DNA from: JBBQXK01 sp038209775
GTDB taxonomy: Bacteria; Pseudomonadota; Alphaproteobacteria; Rhodobacterales; Rhodobacteraceae
Reading direction: 5' to 3'
Assembly (NCBI GenBank): GCA_038209775.1
Contig: JBBQXK010000003.1
Span: 1-64,000 of the forward strand
Length of the DNA stretch: 64,000 nt
The notes under the pieces were generated by a model. That model was given only the letters and a program-made list of their open reading frames with translations, was not told where the DNA came from and did no database searches. Both the position numbers and the translations under genes were made by a program. Shown here one piece after another: positions 15,674 to 24,663 of the stretch (the first letter of the stretch is position 1; each line of letters opens with the position of its first letter).

Positions 15674-16996
15674 TCAGCGCGCGAGAGCCTGCGCCAGCGC
15701 GAGATACGACGCCTTGGGGCGGCGTTGCAAGGTTTCGAAATCGACATGCACCATGCCAAAGCGGGCGTCATAGCCCAGCGTCCATTCGTAATTGTCCATC
15801 AGCGACCAGGTGTAATAGCCCTTGACCGGCACACCTTCGGAAATCACCCCCCTTACGGCGTTCAGATGGCGGGTAAGATAGTCGATGCGGATATCGTCGT
15901 GGCAGGCATCACCCGTCAGCACATCGGCATTGGCCATGCCATTTTCGGTGACATACAGGGGCAGGCCGCGCGCATATTCGGCATGCGCACGGCGCAGGTG
16001 GAAGGCGAGGCCTTCGGGATAGATCTCCCAGCCGATCTGGGTTTTGGGCAGGGGGCCGGGCACCTCGCGTAAGGATGGCCACGGCCCCGCATCAGGGCCG
16101 ATCAGCTTGCGGGTGTAGTAGTTGAGGCCAAGCCAGTCGACGGGGGTGGACACCGTCGCCATGTCGTCCTGCCATCCTTGCGGCATGTGGGGGGCAAGAT
16201 GGTCCAGCACATCAGCAGGATAGCGGCCGTGAAAGAACCCGCCGAGGAACCAGCGATTGTAAATGCCGTCATAGATTTCCGCGGCGGCGACGGCTTCGGG
16301 TGTGGCATCGGCGGGCTGCGAGTACTCAAAATTGCACACCGCGCCGAGGTTCTTCTGCCCCATCGCGCGCATCGCCTGTATCGCCTGTCCGTGCGCCAGC
16401 CCGACATGGTGCATGGCGCGGGTGGCAGCACGGATGTCGCGCAGGCCGGGTGCATGATAGCCCATGAAATGCGACAGCCAGGCCACGCACCACGGCTCAT
16501 TGATCGGGGCCACGGACCAGACCCGGTCGCCCAGCCGCGCCATCAGCACCTGCGCGTAATCGGCGAACCATCCCGCAATGTCGCGGTTGCGCCAGCCGCC
16601 GGCATCCAAAAGGGGCGACGGCAGTTCCCAGTGGTAGAGGGTCAGCGCAGGTTTGATCCCGCGCTCCAGAAGCCCGTCCACCAGCCGTTCATAGAAGTCG
16701 AGACCCTCGGGGTTTGCCTTGCCCCGGCCTTCGGGGATCACCCGCGCCCAGGACGTGGAAAAGCGGTAGACGTCAAGGTTGGCGGCCCTCAGCAGGTCCA
16801 GATCCCCGTGCAGGCGGTTGTAGTGGTCGCAGGCGACAGCGCCGTTCTCGGCGCGCATCACGTTGCCGGGGGTGGCGGCGAAATCGTCCCACTGGGTGCG
16901 GCCGGCGCCGCCTTGGGCGTGCCCCTCGATCTGATAGCTGCTGGTAGCGGCCCCGAACAGGAAGCCCTCGGGAAAATCGCGGCGGGTCGGCAGCAT
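15674..16996 (-). CDS. Beta-glucosidase, glycoside hydrolase family 1
   Basis: 440 residues, the normal GH1 length. It hydrolyses beta-linked glucosides with retention. The acid/base Glu167 lies in PINEPW and the nucleophile Glu351 in YVTENGM. Other GH1 signatures are FLFGAATSSYQIEG (N-terminus), YRFSTSWARVIPEGRG and NYYTRKL. There is no signal peptide, so it acts on imported sugars. The start overlaps the LacI stop by one base (TGATG), and glk follows. An agl-type alpha-glucoside importer on the other side of the regulator suggests the locus handles both alpha- and beta-glucosides. Confidence 0.93.
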   Translation of the reverse strand: MLPTRRDFPEGFLFGAATSSYQIEGHAQGGAGRTQWDDFAATPGNVMRAENGAVACDHYNRLHGDLDLLRAANLDVYRFSTSWARVIPEGRGKANPEGLDFYERLVDGLLERGIKPALTLYHWELPSPLLDAGGWRNRDIAGWFADYAQVLMARLGDRVWSVAPINEPWCVAWLSHFMGYHAPGLRDIRAATRAMHHVGLAHGQAIQAMRAMGQKNLGAVCNFEYSQPADATPEAVAAAEIYDGIYNRWFLGGFFHGRYPADVLDHLAPHMPQGWQDDMATVSTPVDWLGLNYYTRKLIGPDAGPWPSLREVPGPLPKTQIGWEIYPEGLAFHLRRAHAEYARGLPLYVTENGMANADVLTGDACHDDIRIDYLTRHLNAVRGVISEGVPVKGYYTWSLMDNYEWTLGYDARFGMVHVDFETLQRRPKASYLALAQALAR

Positions 16997-18033
16997 CAGG
17001 GCACCTTCCGGTCTGGGGCGGGGCCGGTGGACTGGCCGATGATCAGCTCGGCCTCCAGCAGGCTTTCGCGCGGGGGCAGGGTAGGGTCTGCGATCAGGTC
17101 CAGCACCATCGCCGCCGCCCGCCGCCCCGCCTCTCGCACCGAGGAACGGGTGGCGGTAAAGATCGGCACGTCGTCGCCGTTCTTCATGTAGCTCAGGTCG
17201 TCGTCGTGGATGATGATCGACACATCGCGGCCCACGCGCAGGCCCCGTTCCTCGACTGCACGGCGCACGCCGAAGGCCGAGATGATCGACGACACGACAA
17301 AGGCGGTGGGCGCGTCGGGCAGCGCCAGCATCGCTTGCGCCGCGCGAAAGCCGCGCGTCTCCGACATCTCGTCGGAAAACATCAGGGCGGGATCGACGGT
17401 GATGCCCCGCGCCTCGATCGCCTCGACATAGCCCGACCGGCGGCGGATTGCGAAATCCATGTATTCAAGGCCGTTCACCAGAGCAATCCGGCGGTGGCCG
17501 AGATCGAGAAGAAAGTCCGTCGCCCGCCGGAACGCGCGGCGGTTGTTCACGTCAACCCAGGAATAGGGTCCCGGTGCGCCGGTTGACCGGCCATGTGCCA
17601 CAAACGGCAGCCCGGTCTCGTTCAAAAGTGGGATGCGCGGGTCGTCCAGCCGCATCGAATGCAGGATCACCCCGTCAACCGTGCCCCGCGCCTGCAGGTC
17701 GCGGTAGGTGCGCTCCTCATCCTCGTCCGACACCACCGACAGCACGATGTCATAGCCCGCCCGGGCATAGACCTCGCCCGCGCCCGCGATGAAATCGGCA
17801 AAGATCGGGTTGACGATCTCGTGCCTTGTGGCCAGCGGGATGACATGGCCCACGGCCATCGCGCGGCCCGTGGCCAGCCGGATGGCGCGGGTGTTCGGGC
17901 GGTAGTGGTGGCGCTTGGCCGCCGCCTGCACGCGTTCGCGCGTGGCCTCGTTGACCTCGGGGTAACCGTTCAGCGCGCGGCTGACGGTTGTCGGGGACAA
18001 CCCCAGCTTCTGCGCCAGTTCCTTGAGGTTCAT
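16996..18033 (-). CDS. aglR: LacI-family regulator of the glucoside locus (AglR-like)
   Basis: 345 residues. The N-terminal LacI helix-turn-helix and hinge are MNLKELAQKLGLSPTTVSRALNG and AKRHHYRPNTRAIRLATG. The rest is a periplasmic-binding-protein-like sensor domain. It diverges from aglE and is co-directional with the GH1 gene and glk, matching aglR of rhizobial agl loci. An AAACCGGTTT palindrome lies 18 bases upstream of the start and a near copy lies before aglE, so it probably represses both transcription units and itself. The inducer is presumably an alpha-glucoside or a breakdown product. Confidence 0.88.
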   Translation of the reverse strand: MNLKELAQKLGLSPTTVSRALNGYPEVNEATRERVQAAAKRHHYRPNTRAIRLATGRAMAVGHVIPLATRHEIVNPIFADFIAGAGEVYARAGYDIVLSVVSDEDEERTYRDLQARGTVDGVILHSMRLDDPRIPLLNETGLPFVAHGRSTGAPGPYSWVDVNNRRAFRRATDFLLDLGHRRIALVNGLEYMDFAIRRRSGYVEAIEARGITVDPALMFSDEMSETRGFRAAQAMLALPDAPTAFVVSSIISAFGVRRAVEERGLRVGRDVSIIIHDDDLSYMKNGDDVPIFTATRSSVREAGRRAAAMVLDLIADPTLPPRESLLEAELIIGQSTGPAPDRKVP

Positions 18034-18048
18034 GATCTGCTATTCGTA

Positions 18049-18061
18049 TCCAAACCGGTTT
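18049..18061. promoter_or_regulatory. Candidate AglR operator 1
   Basis: TCCAAACCGGTTT containing the perfect 10-bp palindrome AAACCGGTTT (18052-18061), whose central CG is typical of LacI-family operators. It sits 16-28 bases before the aglR start codon, where binding would block aglR-bgl-glk transcription. Confidence 0.55.
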
Positions 18062-18213
18062 CAACCGGACACGACCTTAGCGGCATAGGCTGGGGGCGTC
18101 AAAGCCTAAGGCCGGGCGCCAAGGGGCACGAATGTACAGCCGGAATGCATGCTGCATCTGCATTTTGCACCTGCAGAATAGGGGAATGGCGTACAACCGG
18201 CGGTTCGTCCTGA

Positions 18214-18242
18214 TTGACAGGGTTCCGGTGATCGGCGATGGT
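18214..18242 (+). promoter_or_regulatory. Candidate aglE promoter
   Basis: A perfect TTGACA at 18214-18219 is followed after 17 bases by GATGGT (18237-18242), a poor -10. Operator 2 lies immediately downstream, near the expected transcription start. The rest of the 297-base aglR-aglE gap holds no gene. Confidence 0.4.
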
Positions 18243-18249
18243 CCGATGA

Positions 18250-18262
18250 TCCAAAGCGGTTT
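18250..18262. promoter_or_regulatory. Candidate AglR operator 2
   Basis: TCCAAAGCGGTTT differs from operator 1 at a single position and lies 201 bases from it (start to start), close to 19 helical turns. It is downstream of the TTGACA element and 68 bases before aglE. Two matching sites on one face of the helix would allow repression by looping. Confidence 0.5.
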
Positions 18263-18330
18263 GATTGCGATTCTGGCGCTTGGGCAACAAAGCTGCGTTC
18301 ACGAAGGACGGCGGCATGCGGGAGGAAAAG

Positions 18331-19677
18331 ATGAAATCCAAACTTTACGCAAGCGCTGCGGCGCTGGCGCTTGTTGCCGGTGCGGCGCAGGCACAAGAAT
18401 TCAAGTTCCCCATCGGCGAGGGGGCCTTCGACTGGCAAAGCTACGCGGACTATGACGCGAAGTACAATCTTGAGGGGCAGAGCATCACCATGTTCGGCCC
18501 ATGGCGCGGCGAAGACCAGGTGCTGGTCGAAAGCGTGCTGGCCTATTTCACCGCTGCGTCGGGGGTGAAGGTCAACTATTCCTCGTCCGAGAACTATGAG
18601 CAGCAGATCGTCATCGACACCCAGGCGGGCAGCCCGCCCGACATCGCAGTGCTGCCGCAGCCCGGCCTGATCGGCGATCTGGCCGCCAAGGGACTTCTGG
18701 TGCCGCTGGGCGCCGAGACCGAGGCATGGCTGAACGAAAACTATGCCGCCGGGCCGTCGTGGGTTGGCCTTGGTACCTACAAGGGACCGGATGGCACGCC
18801 CGCACTCTATGCGTTCCCCTACAAGATCGACGTGAAATCGCTGGTCTGGTATGTGCCCGAGAACTTTGAAGATGCGGGCTACGAAGTGCCCGGGACGATG
18901 GAAGACCTCAAGGCGCTGACTGAAAAGATCGTGGCGGATGGCGGCACGCCCTGGTGCATCGGGCTGGGTTCAGGCGGGGCGACCGGCTGGCCCGCGACCG
19001 ACTGGGTCGAGGACATGATGCTGCGCACGCAGCCACCCGAAGTTTATGACCAGTGGTACAAGCACGAGATTCCGTTCAACGATCCGGCGGTGGTCGCGGC
19101 CATCGACGAATTCGGCTGGTTCGCCAAGACTGATGCGAACGTGGCGGGCGGAACGGCGGCTGTTGCATCAACCGACTTCCGTGACAGCCCCAAGGGCCTG
19201 TTCGCCTCGCCTCCCGGTTGCTTCATGCACCATCAGGCGTCGTTCATTCCGTCGTTCTTCCCCGAAGGTACGGAACTGGGCGTCGATGCCGACTTCTTCT
19301 ATATGCCGGCTTATGCGGGCAAGGATCTGGGCAAGCCGGTTCTGGGCGCGGGCACATTGGCCTTCATCACCAAGGACGGCGAGGGTGCGCGGGCGTTCAT
19401 CGCGTTCCTGCAGACCACCATCGCGCACGAAGTCTGGATGGCGCAATCGGGGTTCCTGACACCGCTGAAGTCGGCGAATGTCGACCTCTATGGCAGCCCG
19501 TCGCTCAAGAAACAGGGCGAGATTCTGCTGAACGCGACGACGTTCCGCTTTGACGGGTCTGACCTGATGCCGGGTGCCGTCGGTGCGGGCAGCTTCTGGA
19601 CCGGCATGGTCGACTATGTCGGCGGCAAGACGGCACAGGAAGCCGCCGATGCCATCGAGGCGTCCTGGCCCAAGTGA
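18331..19677 (+). CDS. aglE: Alpha-glucoside ABC transporter substrate-binding protein
   Basis: 448 residues. The signal peptide is MKSKLYASAAALALVAGAAQA with cleavage before QEFKF, so the protein is periplasmic. It is a family 1 sugar-binding protein with the pattern of rhizobial AglE: SITMFGPWRGEDQVLVESVLAYF near the N-terminus, SPPDIAVLPQPG and GGATGWPATDWVEDMML. GGGAGGAAAAG lies directly upstream of ATG 18331. It is the first gene of aglE-F-G-A-K and is followed by a strong intercistronic hairpin, which should raise its mRNA level relative to the permeases. Likely ligands are maltose, sucrose or trehalose, based on the family. Confidence 0.92.
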   Translation: MKSKLYASAAALALVAGAAQAQEFKFPIGEGAFDWQSYADYDAKYNLEGQSITMFGPWRGEDQVLVESVLAYFTAASGVKVNYSSSENYEQQIVIDTQAGSPPDIAVLPQPGLIGDLAAKGLLVPLGAETEAWLNENYAAGPSWVGLGTYKGPDGTPALYAFPYKIDVKSLVWYVPENFEDAGYEVPGTMEDLKALTEKIVADGGTPWCIGLGSGGATGWPATDWVEDMMLRTQPPEVYDQWYKHEIPFNDPAVVAAIDEFGWFAKTDANVAGGTAAVASTDFRDSPKGLFASPPGCFMHHQASFIPSFFPEGTELGVDADFFYMPAYAGKDLGKPVLGAGTLAFITKDGEGARAFIAFLQTTIAHEVWMAQSGFLTPLKSANVDLYGSPSLKKQGEILLNATTFRFDGSDLMPGAVGAGSFWTGMVDYVGGKTAQEAADAIEASWPK

Positions 19678-19686
19678 CCTGAACGA

Positions 19687-19720
19687 CGGTGACGGCCCGG
19701 GTTGCACCGGGCCGTCACCG
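19687..19720 (+). other. Intercistronic 14-bp hairpin between aglE and aglF
   Basis: CGGTGACGGCCCGG (19687-19700) pairs perfectly with 19707-19720 around a GTTGCA loop. No T-run follows, so it is not a classical terminator. It starts 10 bases after the aglE stop and 30 bases before aglF. Similar hairpins between a binding-protein gene and its permease gene stabilise the upstream mRNA in other ABC operons. Confidence 0.8.
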
Positions 19721-19749
19721 ACACCAAAACATGGTCTTGGGAGGGGCGC

Positions 19750-20748
19750 ATGAATCCGGCACTTCAGGCCGTCATCACCATCGTCATCGGCGTGGGCGGG
19801 TGTATCGGTTATTTCTATGCGTCGAACCTGTTCCTCGACAAGGTTCTGTATCCTCCTTCGGGCACGAATGCCGGGCGGAACATCAACCGCGCCAATCAGA
19901 TACGGCCATGGCTGTTCCTGTTCCCCGCCATCGTGGCGCTGGGCCTGTACCTTGCCTATCCCGTGTTTGCCACGTTCTGGCTGTCGTTCAACGATGCGGC
20001 GGGCAAGAACTGGGTCGGGATCGATAACTACACCCAGATGTTCGGCGAGCCGAAGTTCTGGGAATCGATGCGCAACAACATGTTGTGGCTGATCGTGGTG
20101 CCTGCGATGTCGACGGCCTTCGGTCTGTTGGCGGCACAACTGACCGACCGCATCCGCTGGGGCGCCATCGCCAAGGCGATGATCTTCATGCCGATGGCGA
20201 TCTCCTTTGTCGGCGCGTCGGTCATCTGGAAACTGATCTACGACGCCCGCCCTGCGGGGCAGGAGCAGATCGGCATCCTGAACGCGATCTACATATTCCT
20301 GGGTGGCGACCAGCCGCAGCAGTGGCTGCAAATACCCTTGTGGAACAACCTCTTTCTGATGGCGGTGCTGATCTGGATCCAGACCGGGTTTGCCATGGTC
20401 ATCCTGTCCGCTGCCCTGCGTGGCATCCCCGAGGAAACCATCGAGGCGGCGATTCTGGACGGGGCGAACCCGTTCCAGATCTTCTTCAAGATCAAGATGC
20501 CGCAGATCATGGGCACCATCGTCGTCGTCTGGACGACGATCACGATCACCGTCCTCAAGGTGTTCGACATCGTCCTGGCCATGACCAACGGCCAATGGGA
20601 AACGCAGGTTCTGGCCAACTACATGTTCGACAAGCTGTTCCGGTCCAGCGACTGGGGCGTGGGGTCTGCCAGTGCCATGATCATCATGCTTCTGGTCACG
20701 CCGATCCTCGTGTGGAACGTCTACAACGTGCGCAAGGAGATGCGGTGA
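19750..20748 (+). CDS. aglF: Alpha-glucoside ABC transporter permease AglF
   Basis: 332 residues of the MalF type with an extra N-terminal membrane segment (AVITIVIGVGGCIGYFYAS) and six core helices. The EAA loop is EETIEAAILDGANPFQIFFKIKMPQI (about residues 233-258). A TTGGGAGGGG ribosome-binding site precedes ATG 19750. The frame is open further upstream, but that part covers the intercistronic hairpin and is not coding. aglG follows after 24 bases. Confidence 0.92.
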   Translation: MNPALQAVITIVIGVGGCIGYFYASNLFLDKVLYPPSGTNAGRNINRANQIRPWLFLFPAIVALGLYLAYPVFATFWLSFNDAAGKNWVGIDNYTQMFGEPKFWESMRNNMLWLIVVPAMSTAFGLLAAQLTDRIRWGAIAKAMIFMPMAISFVGASVIWKLIYDARPAGQEQIGILNAIYIFLGGDQPQQWLQIPLWNNLFLMAVLIWIQTGFAMVILSAALRGIPEETIEAAILDGANPFQIFFKIKMPQIMGTIVVVWTTITITVLKVFDIVLAMTNGQWETQVLANYMFDKLFRSSDWGVGSASAMIIMLLVTPILVWNVYNVRKEMR

Positions 20749-20772
20749 TGGTCCGGGCAAGAGGCGTTTATC

Positions 20773-21912
20773 ATGGATAACATCGCAGGCACGAAATCGG
20801 GGCTGGTCTGGGCCGTCCACCTGTCGGCGGCGCTGCTGGTGATATTGTGGGTGCTGCCGACCTTTGGCCTTCTGGTGTCGTCATTCCGCACCGGCGACCA
20901 GATTTCCACCAATGGCTGGTGGAAGTCGCTGACGACACAGCAAAGCCAGTTGTCCCCGATCCGGGTTGAGGGCACCGAGGCAGCCAAGGACGGTGCCTTT
21001 GTGATCGAGGGTCGTCTGTTCGAGGGCGAAGGCGGCACCGTCAGCCGCTGGGGCACGACGACCAGGGAACCGACGGCCTATGCCGCAGGCGACACGGCCG
21101 CGCTGGATGATGGCGTGACGCTGACGGTACAGGCGGACGGGGCTTATCTTCTGACCTCGCCCGCCACGACCGAAGGCACCCGCCTGCCGCGCGTCTTTGC
21201 CACCGCATCGACGCCGCCCGAGTTTACCACCGACAACTACGGCACGGTCCTGTTCAGCCCGCTGGCGGGGCAGAGCGTGGGGCAGGCGTTCCTGAACACG
21301 CTGACGGTGTCCATTCCGGCCACCATCATCCCGATCCTGATTGCGGCCTTTGCCGCCTATGCGCTGGCGTGGATGGAGTTTCCGGGGCGGGCGCTGTTGG
21401 TGGCCGCCGTGGTGGGGCTGCTGGTGGTGCCGTTGCAACTGGCGCTGATCCCCTTGTTGCAGTTCCACAATGCCATCGGCATCGGCAAGGGGTACCTTGG
21501 CATCTGGATGGCGCATACCGGGTTCGGGCTGCCGTTGGCGATATACCTTTTGCGCAACTACATGGTCGGCCTGCCGCGCGACATCATCGAAAATGCGCGC
21601 GTCGATGGCGCGACCGAGTTCCAGATCTTCATGAAGATCATCCTGCCGCTGTCGTTCCCCGCACTCGCGTCCTTCGCGATCTTCCAGTTCCTCTGGACTT
21701 GGAACGACCTTCTGGTGGCGCTGGTGTTCCTGGGCACCTCGAACGACCAGCAGGTGCTGACGGGCAACCTTGTCAACCTTCTGGGATCGCGTGGCGGTGA
21801 TTGGGAAATTCTCGCAACCTCGGCCTTCGTGTCCATCGCGGTGCCGCTTCTGGTGTTCTTCTCGATGCAGCGGTTCCTCGTGCGGGGCCTTTTGGCAGGT
21901 TCGGTGAAGTGA
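20773..21912 (+). CDS. aglG: Alpha-glucoside ABC transporter permease AglG
   Basis: 379 residues, about 100 longer than an ordinary MalG-type permease. The extra length is a periplasmic insertion of roughly 125 residues between the first and second membrane helices (from WWKSLTTQQSQL to the GQAFLNTLTVS segment). AglG of rhizobia has a similar insertion. The EAA motif is DIIENARVDGATEFQIFMKIILPLS. It pairs with AglF to form the pore. Its stop codon overlaps the aglA start by one base (TGATG). Confidence 0.92.
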   Translation: MDNIAGTKSGLVWAVHLSAALLVILWVLPTFGLLVSSFRTGDQISTNGWWKSLTTQQSQLSPIRVEGTEAAKDGAFVIEGRLFEGEGGTVSRWGTTTREPTAYAAGDTAALDDGVTLTVQADGAYLLTSPATTEGTRLPRVFATASTPPEFTTDNYGTVLFSPLAGQSVGQAFLNTLTVSIPATIIPILIAAFAAYALAWMEFPGRALLVAAVVGLLVVPLQLALIPLLQFHNAIGIGKGYLGIWMAHTGFGLPLAIYLLRNYMVGLPRDIIENARVDGATEFQIFMKIILPLSFPALASFAIFQFLWTWNDLLVALVFLGTSNDQQVLTGNLVNLLGSRGGDWEILATSAFVSIAVPLLVFFSMQRFLVRGLLAGSVK

Positions 21913-23585
21913 TGTCAGAGATGAGCAAAGTGCGGGGCAGGGTGCTGGCCCGTGATCCCGACTGGTGGCGTGGGGCTGCGATCTATCAGATCTATCCCCG
22001 CAGCTTTCAGGACAGCAACGGCGACGGCATTGGCGATCTTGCGGGCATCACCGACCGTCTGCCCCATATCGCGGCGCTTGGGGCGGATGCGATCTGGATC
22101 AGTCCGTTCTTTCCGTCGCCGATGAAGGACTTCGGCTATGATGTCAGCGAATATTGCGACATCGACCCGATGTTCGGGACCCTTGCCGATTTCGACGCAT
22201 TGGTGGCCCGCGCGCATGACCTTGGCCTGCGGGTGATGATCGACCTTGTGCTGTCGCACACCTCGGATCAGCACGCATGGTTCAAGGACAGCCGCCGGAA
22301 CCGCACCAACGACAAGGCCGACTGGTACGTCTGGGCCGAACCCAAACCCGATGGCACGCCGCCCAACAACTGGCTTGCGATCTTTGGCGGCAGCGCCTGG
22401 CAATGGGACACGCGGCGCGAGCAGTACTATCTGCACAACTTCCTGACCAGCCAGCCCGACCTCAACTTTCACCACATGCCGGTGCAAGAGGCGCTGTTCG
22501 ACGTGGCGCGGTTCTGGCTGGAGCGGGGGGTGGACGGGTTCCGGCTGGATACGATCAACTTCTACTTCGCCGACAAGTACTTGCGCGACAATCCTGCGTT
22601 GCCGCCTGAGCTTCGCAATGATTCCACCGCCCCCAAGGTCAACCCCTATAACCACCAGTTGCATCTTTTCTCAAAGAACCAGCCGGAAAATCTTGAGTTC
22701 CTGAAGAAATTCCGGACCGTGCTGAACCCCTACGGCGCCGCCGCGGTGGGAGAGGTGGGCGATGCGCAGCGCGGTCTTGAGATCATGGCCGAGTATACCT
22801 CGGGCGGCGACAAGGTGCAGATGTGCTACCCCTTCGATATGCTGCAACCCACCCGGCTGACCGCCGACCTTCTGGTGGAATGTTTTGCGCGGATGACCGC
22901 CGCCGCCCCCGATGCCTGGCCGTGCTGGAGCTATTCCAACCACGACACCGTGCGCCACGTCACCCGCTGGGGCCTCACCGACCAGGCCGCGCGCACCTAT
23001 GCCGCCCTGATCGTCACCCTGCGCGGATCGCTGTGCATGATGCAGGGCGAAGAGTTGGGCTGGCCCGAGGCCGACATCGCGTTCGAGGATCTGCAGGACC
23101 CCTACGGCATCCAGTTCTGGCCCGAGTTCAAGGGCCGCGACGGTTGCCGCACGCCGATGGTCTGGACCGGCGACAATGCGGGCGGCGGGTTTACCACCGC
23201 TGACAGGCCCTGGCTGCCGATCACGCCCGCACACCGGGCGGCCTCGGTTGCGGCACAGGCGGCGGATGCGGCCTCTATGCTGCACCACTACCGCGCCTGC
23301 CTCGGCTTTCGCCGGGCTCACCCGGCCCTGCGCCTGGGCGAGATGACCCAGCCAGTGGCCGAAGGGTCGGTTGCAAGTTTCACCCGGACCATGGGCAAGA
23401 CGACGATCTTCTGCGCGTTCAATCTGGGCGACGGGCCGGGCAGCGCCTGCCTGCCCGACGGCGACTGGGCCCCGCTTGGGGCCGAACTGGGGGGCCAGTC
23501 CTTTGGGCAGGACAGGACGGCCAGCCTTGGCCCGTGGGCCTTTGCGCTTGCGCAACACATTCAGGGGAGGGGAACCCATGGCTGA
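21912..23585 (+). CDS. aglA: Alpha-glucosidase, glycoside hydrolase family 13
   Basis: 557 residues. It cleaves terminal alpha-glucosidic bonds of imported disaccharides. The GH13 catalytic triad is Asp213 (GFRLDTINF), Glu281 (AAVGEVGD) and Asp345 (YSNHDTVRH). The N-terminal barrel motif AIYQIYPRSFQDSNGDGIGDL is that of oligo-1,6-/alpha-glucosidases. There is no signal peptide, so it is cytoplasmic. The ATG at 21912 is taken because it follows the aglG stop in the usual TGATG overlap. Its last 8 bases overlap aglK, so translation of the whole string is coupled. Confidence 0.93.
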   Translation: MSEMSKVRGRVLARDPDWWRGAAIYQIYPRSFQDSNGDGIGDLAGITDRLPHIAALGADAIWISPFFPSPMKDFGYDVSEYCDIDPMFGTLADFDALVARAHDLGLRVMIDLVLSHTSDQHAWFKDSRRNRTNDKADWYVWAEPKPDGTPPNNWLAIFGGSAWQWDTRREQYYLHNFLTSQPDLNFHHMPVQEALFDVARFWLERGVDGFRLDTINFYFADKYLRDNPALPPELRNDSTAPKVNPYNHQLHLFSKNQPENLEFLKKFRTVLNPYGAAAVGEVGDAQRGLEIMAEYTSGGDKVQMCYPFDMLQPTRLTADLLVECFARMTAAAPDAWPCWSYSNHDTVRHVTRWGLTDQAARTYAALIVTLRGSLCMMQGEELGWPEADIAFEDLQDPYGIQFWPEFKGRDGCRTPMVWTGDNAGGGFTTADRPWLPITPAHRAASVAAQAADAASMLHHYRACLGFRRAHPALRLGEMTQPVAEGSVASFTRTMGKTTIFCAFNLGDGPGSACLPDGDWAPLGAELGGQSFGQDRTASLGPWAFALAQHIQGRGTHG

Positions 23586-24663
23586 TCTGAAACTGGTCGA
23601 GGTCGAAAAGGCCTATGGCGAGGTCAAGGTGCTCAAGGGCATCAACCTTGATATCAAGACGGGCGAGCTGATCGTGTTCGTCGGTCCTTCGGGCTGTGGC
23701 AAGTCCACCCTTTTGCGGATGATCGCGGGGCTTGAACGCATCACCGGGGGTGAGTTCACCATCGACAATGTGCGGATGAACGACGTGCCCCCGGCACAGC
23801 GCGGCATCGCGATGGTGTTCCAGAGCTATGCCCTGTACCCCCACATGACGGTGCGCGACAACATGTCTTTCGCGTTGAAGATCGCCAAGAAATCACAGGC
23901 CGAGATTGATGCCGCCATCGACAAGGCTGCGCGCATCCTGCAACTGACACCCTATCTTGACCGCCTGCCCAAGGCGCTGTCGGGCGGCCAGCGGCAGCGC
24001 GTGGCGATCGGGCGCACGATCGTGCGCGACCCCAAGGTGTACCTCTTTGACGAACCCCTGTCGAACCTTGACGCGGCCCTGCGGGTGGCCACGCGGATCG
24101 AGATTGCGCAACTGAAAGAAGCGATGCCGAACGCCACGATGATCTATGTCACCCACGATCAGGTCGAGGCGATGACGCTGGCCACCCGGATCGTGGTGCT
24201 GGCAGGCGGCGGGATCAGCCAGGTCGGCAGCCCCCTGACCCTGTATGAGCGCCCCGAGAATGAGTTCGTGGCGCAGTTCATCGGATCACCTTCGATGAAC
24301 ATGATGTCGGGTGAGGTTGTGGGCACCGGGGCCGAGACGGTGATCCAGTTGTCGGACGGCTGCATGGCAAGGTCAGCCGTGCCGACGCTTGCCGCTGACA
24401 TGGGGGCAAAGGTCAACATCGGCATCCGCCCCGAAGATATGACCGAAACCACCGGCGAGGCCGCGTTTGTAGGGCAGGTCGAGATTACCGAGGCGCTTGG
24501 CGAGGTGACGCTGTTGTACTTCAAAAAGCAGGGTGGCGGCAGTTCCGTGGTGGCCAAGCTGCCGGGCATCCACGCCGATCTGCGCAACAAGACGGTGCGC
24601 CTGACGGCGATCCCGTCCAAGGTGCATGTGTTCCACAAGGGCCGCTCGTTGCTTTACCGCTGA
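23578..24663 (+). CDS. aglK: Alpha-glucoside ABC transporter ATP-binding protein AglK
   Basis: 361 residues of the MalK/UgpC type. Walker A is GPSGCGKST, the signature is LSGGQRQRVAIGR, Walker B is VYLFDEPLSNLD, and the switch histidine is in YVTHDQVEAM. The C-terminal ~125 residues are the regulatory OB-fold domains. TTCAGGGGAGGGGAA precedes ATG 23578, inside the aglA end. It powers AglFG. A tiny minus-strand gene overlaps its last 10 bases. In MalK relatives the C-terminal domain also serves regulation; nothing specific can be seen here. Confidence 0.93.
   Translation: MADLKLVEVEKAYGEVKVLKGINLDIKTGELIVFVGPSGCGKSTLLRMIAGLERITGGEFTIDNVRMNDVPPAQRGIAMVFQSYALYPHMTVRDNMSFALKIAKKSQAEIDAAIDKAARILQLTPYLDRLPKALSGGQRQRVAIGRTIVRDPKVYLFDEPLSNLDAALRVATRIEIAQLKEAMPNATMIYVTHDQVEAMTLATRIVVLAGGGISQVGSPLTLYERPENEFVAQFIGSPSMNMMSGEVVGTGAETVIQLSDGCMARSAVPTLAADMGAKVNIGIRPEDMTETTGEAAFVGQVEITEALGEVTLLYFKKQGGGSSVVAKLPGIHADLRNKTVRLTAIPSKVHVFHKGRSLLYR

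Noticed and set aside
19168..20820. 550-codon minus-strand frame opposite aglE-aglF
   Set aside because: Shadow of real genes; composition rich in His, Asp, Arg and no domain pattern.
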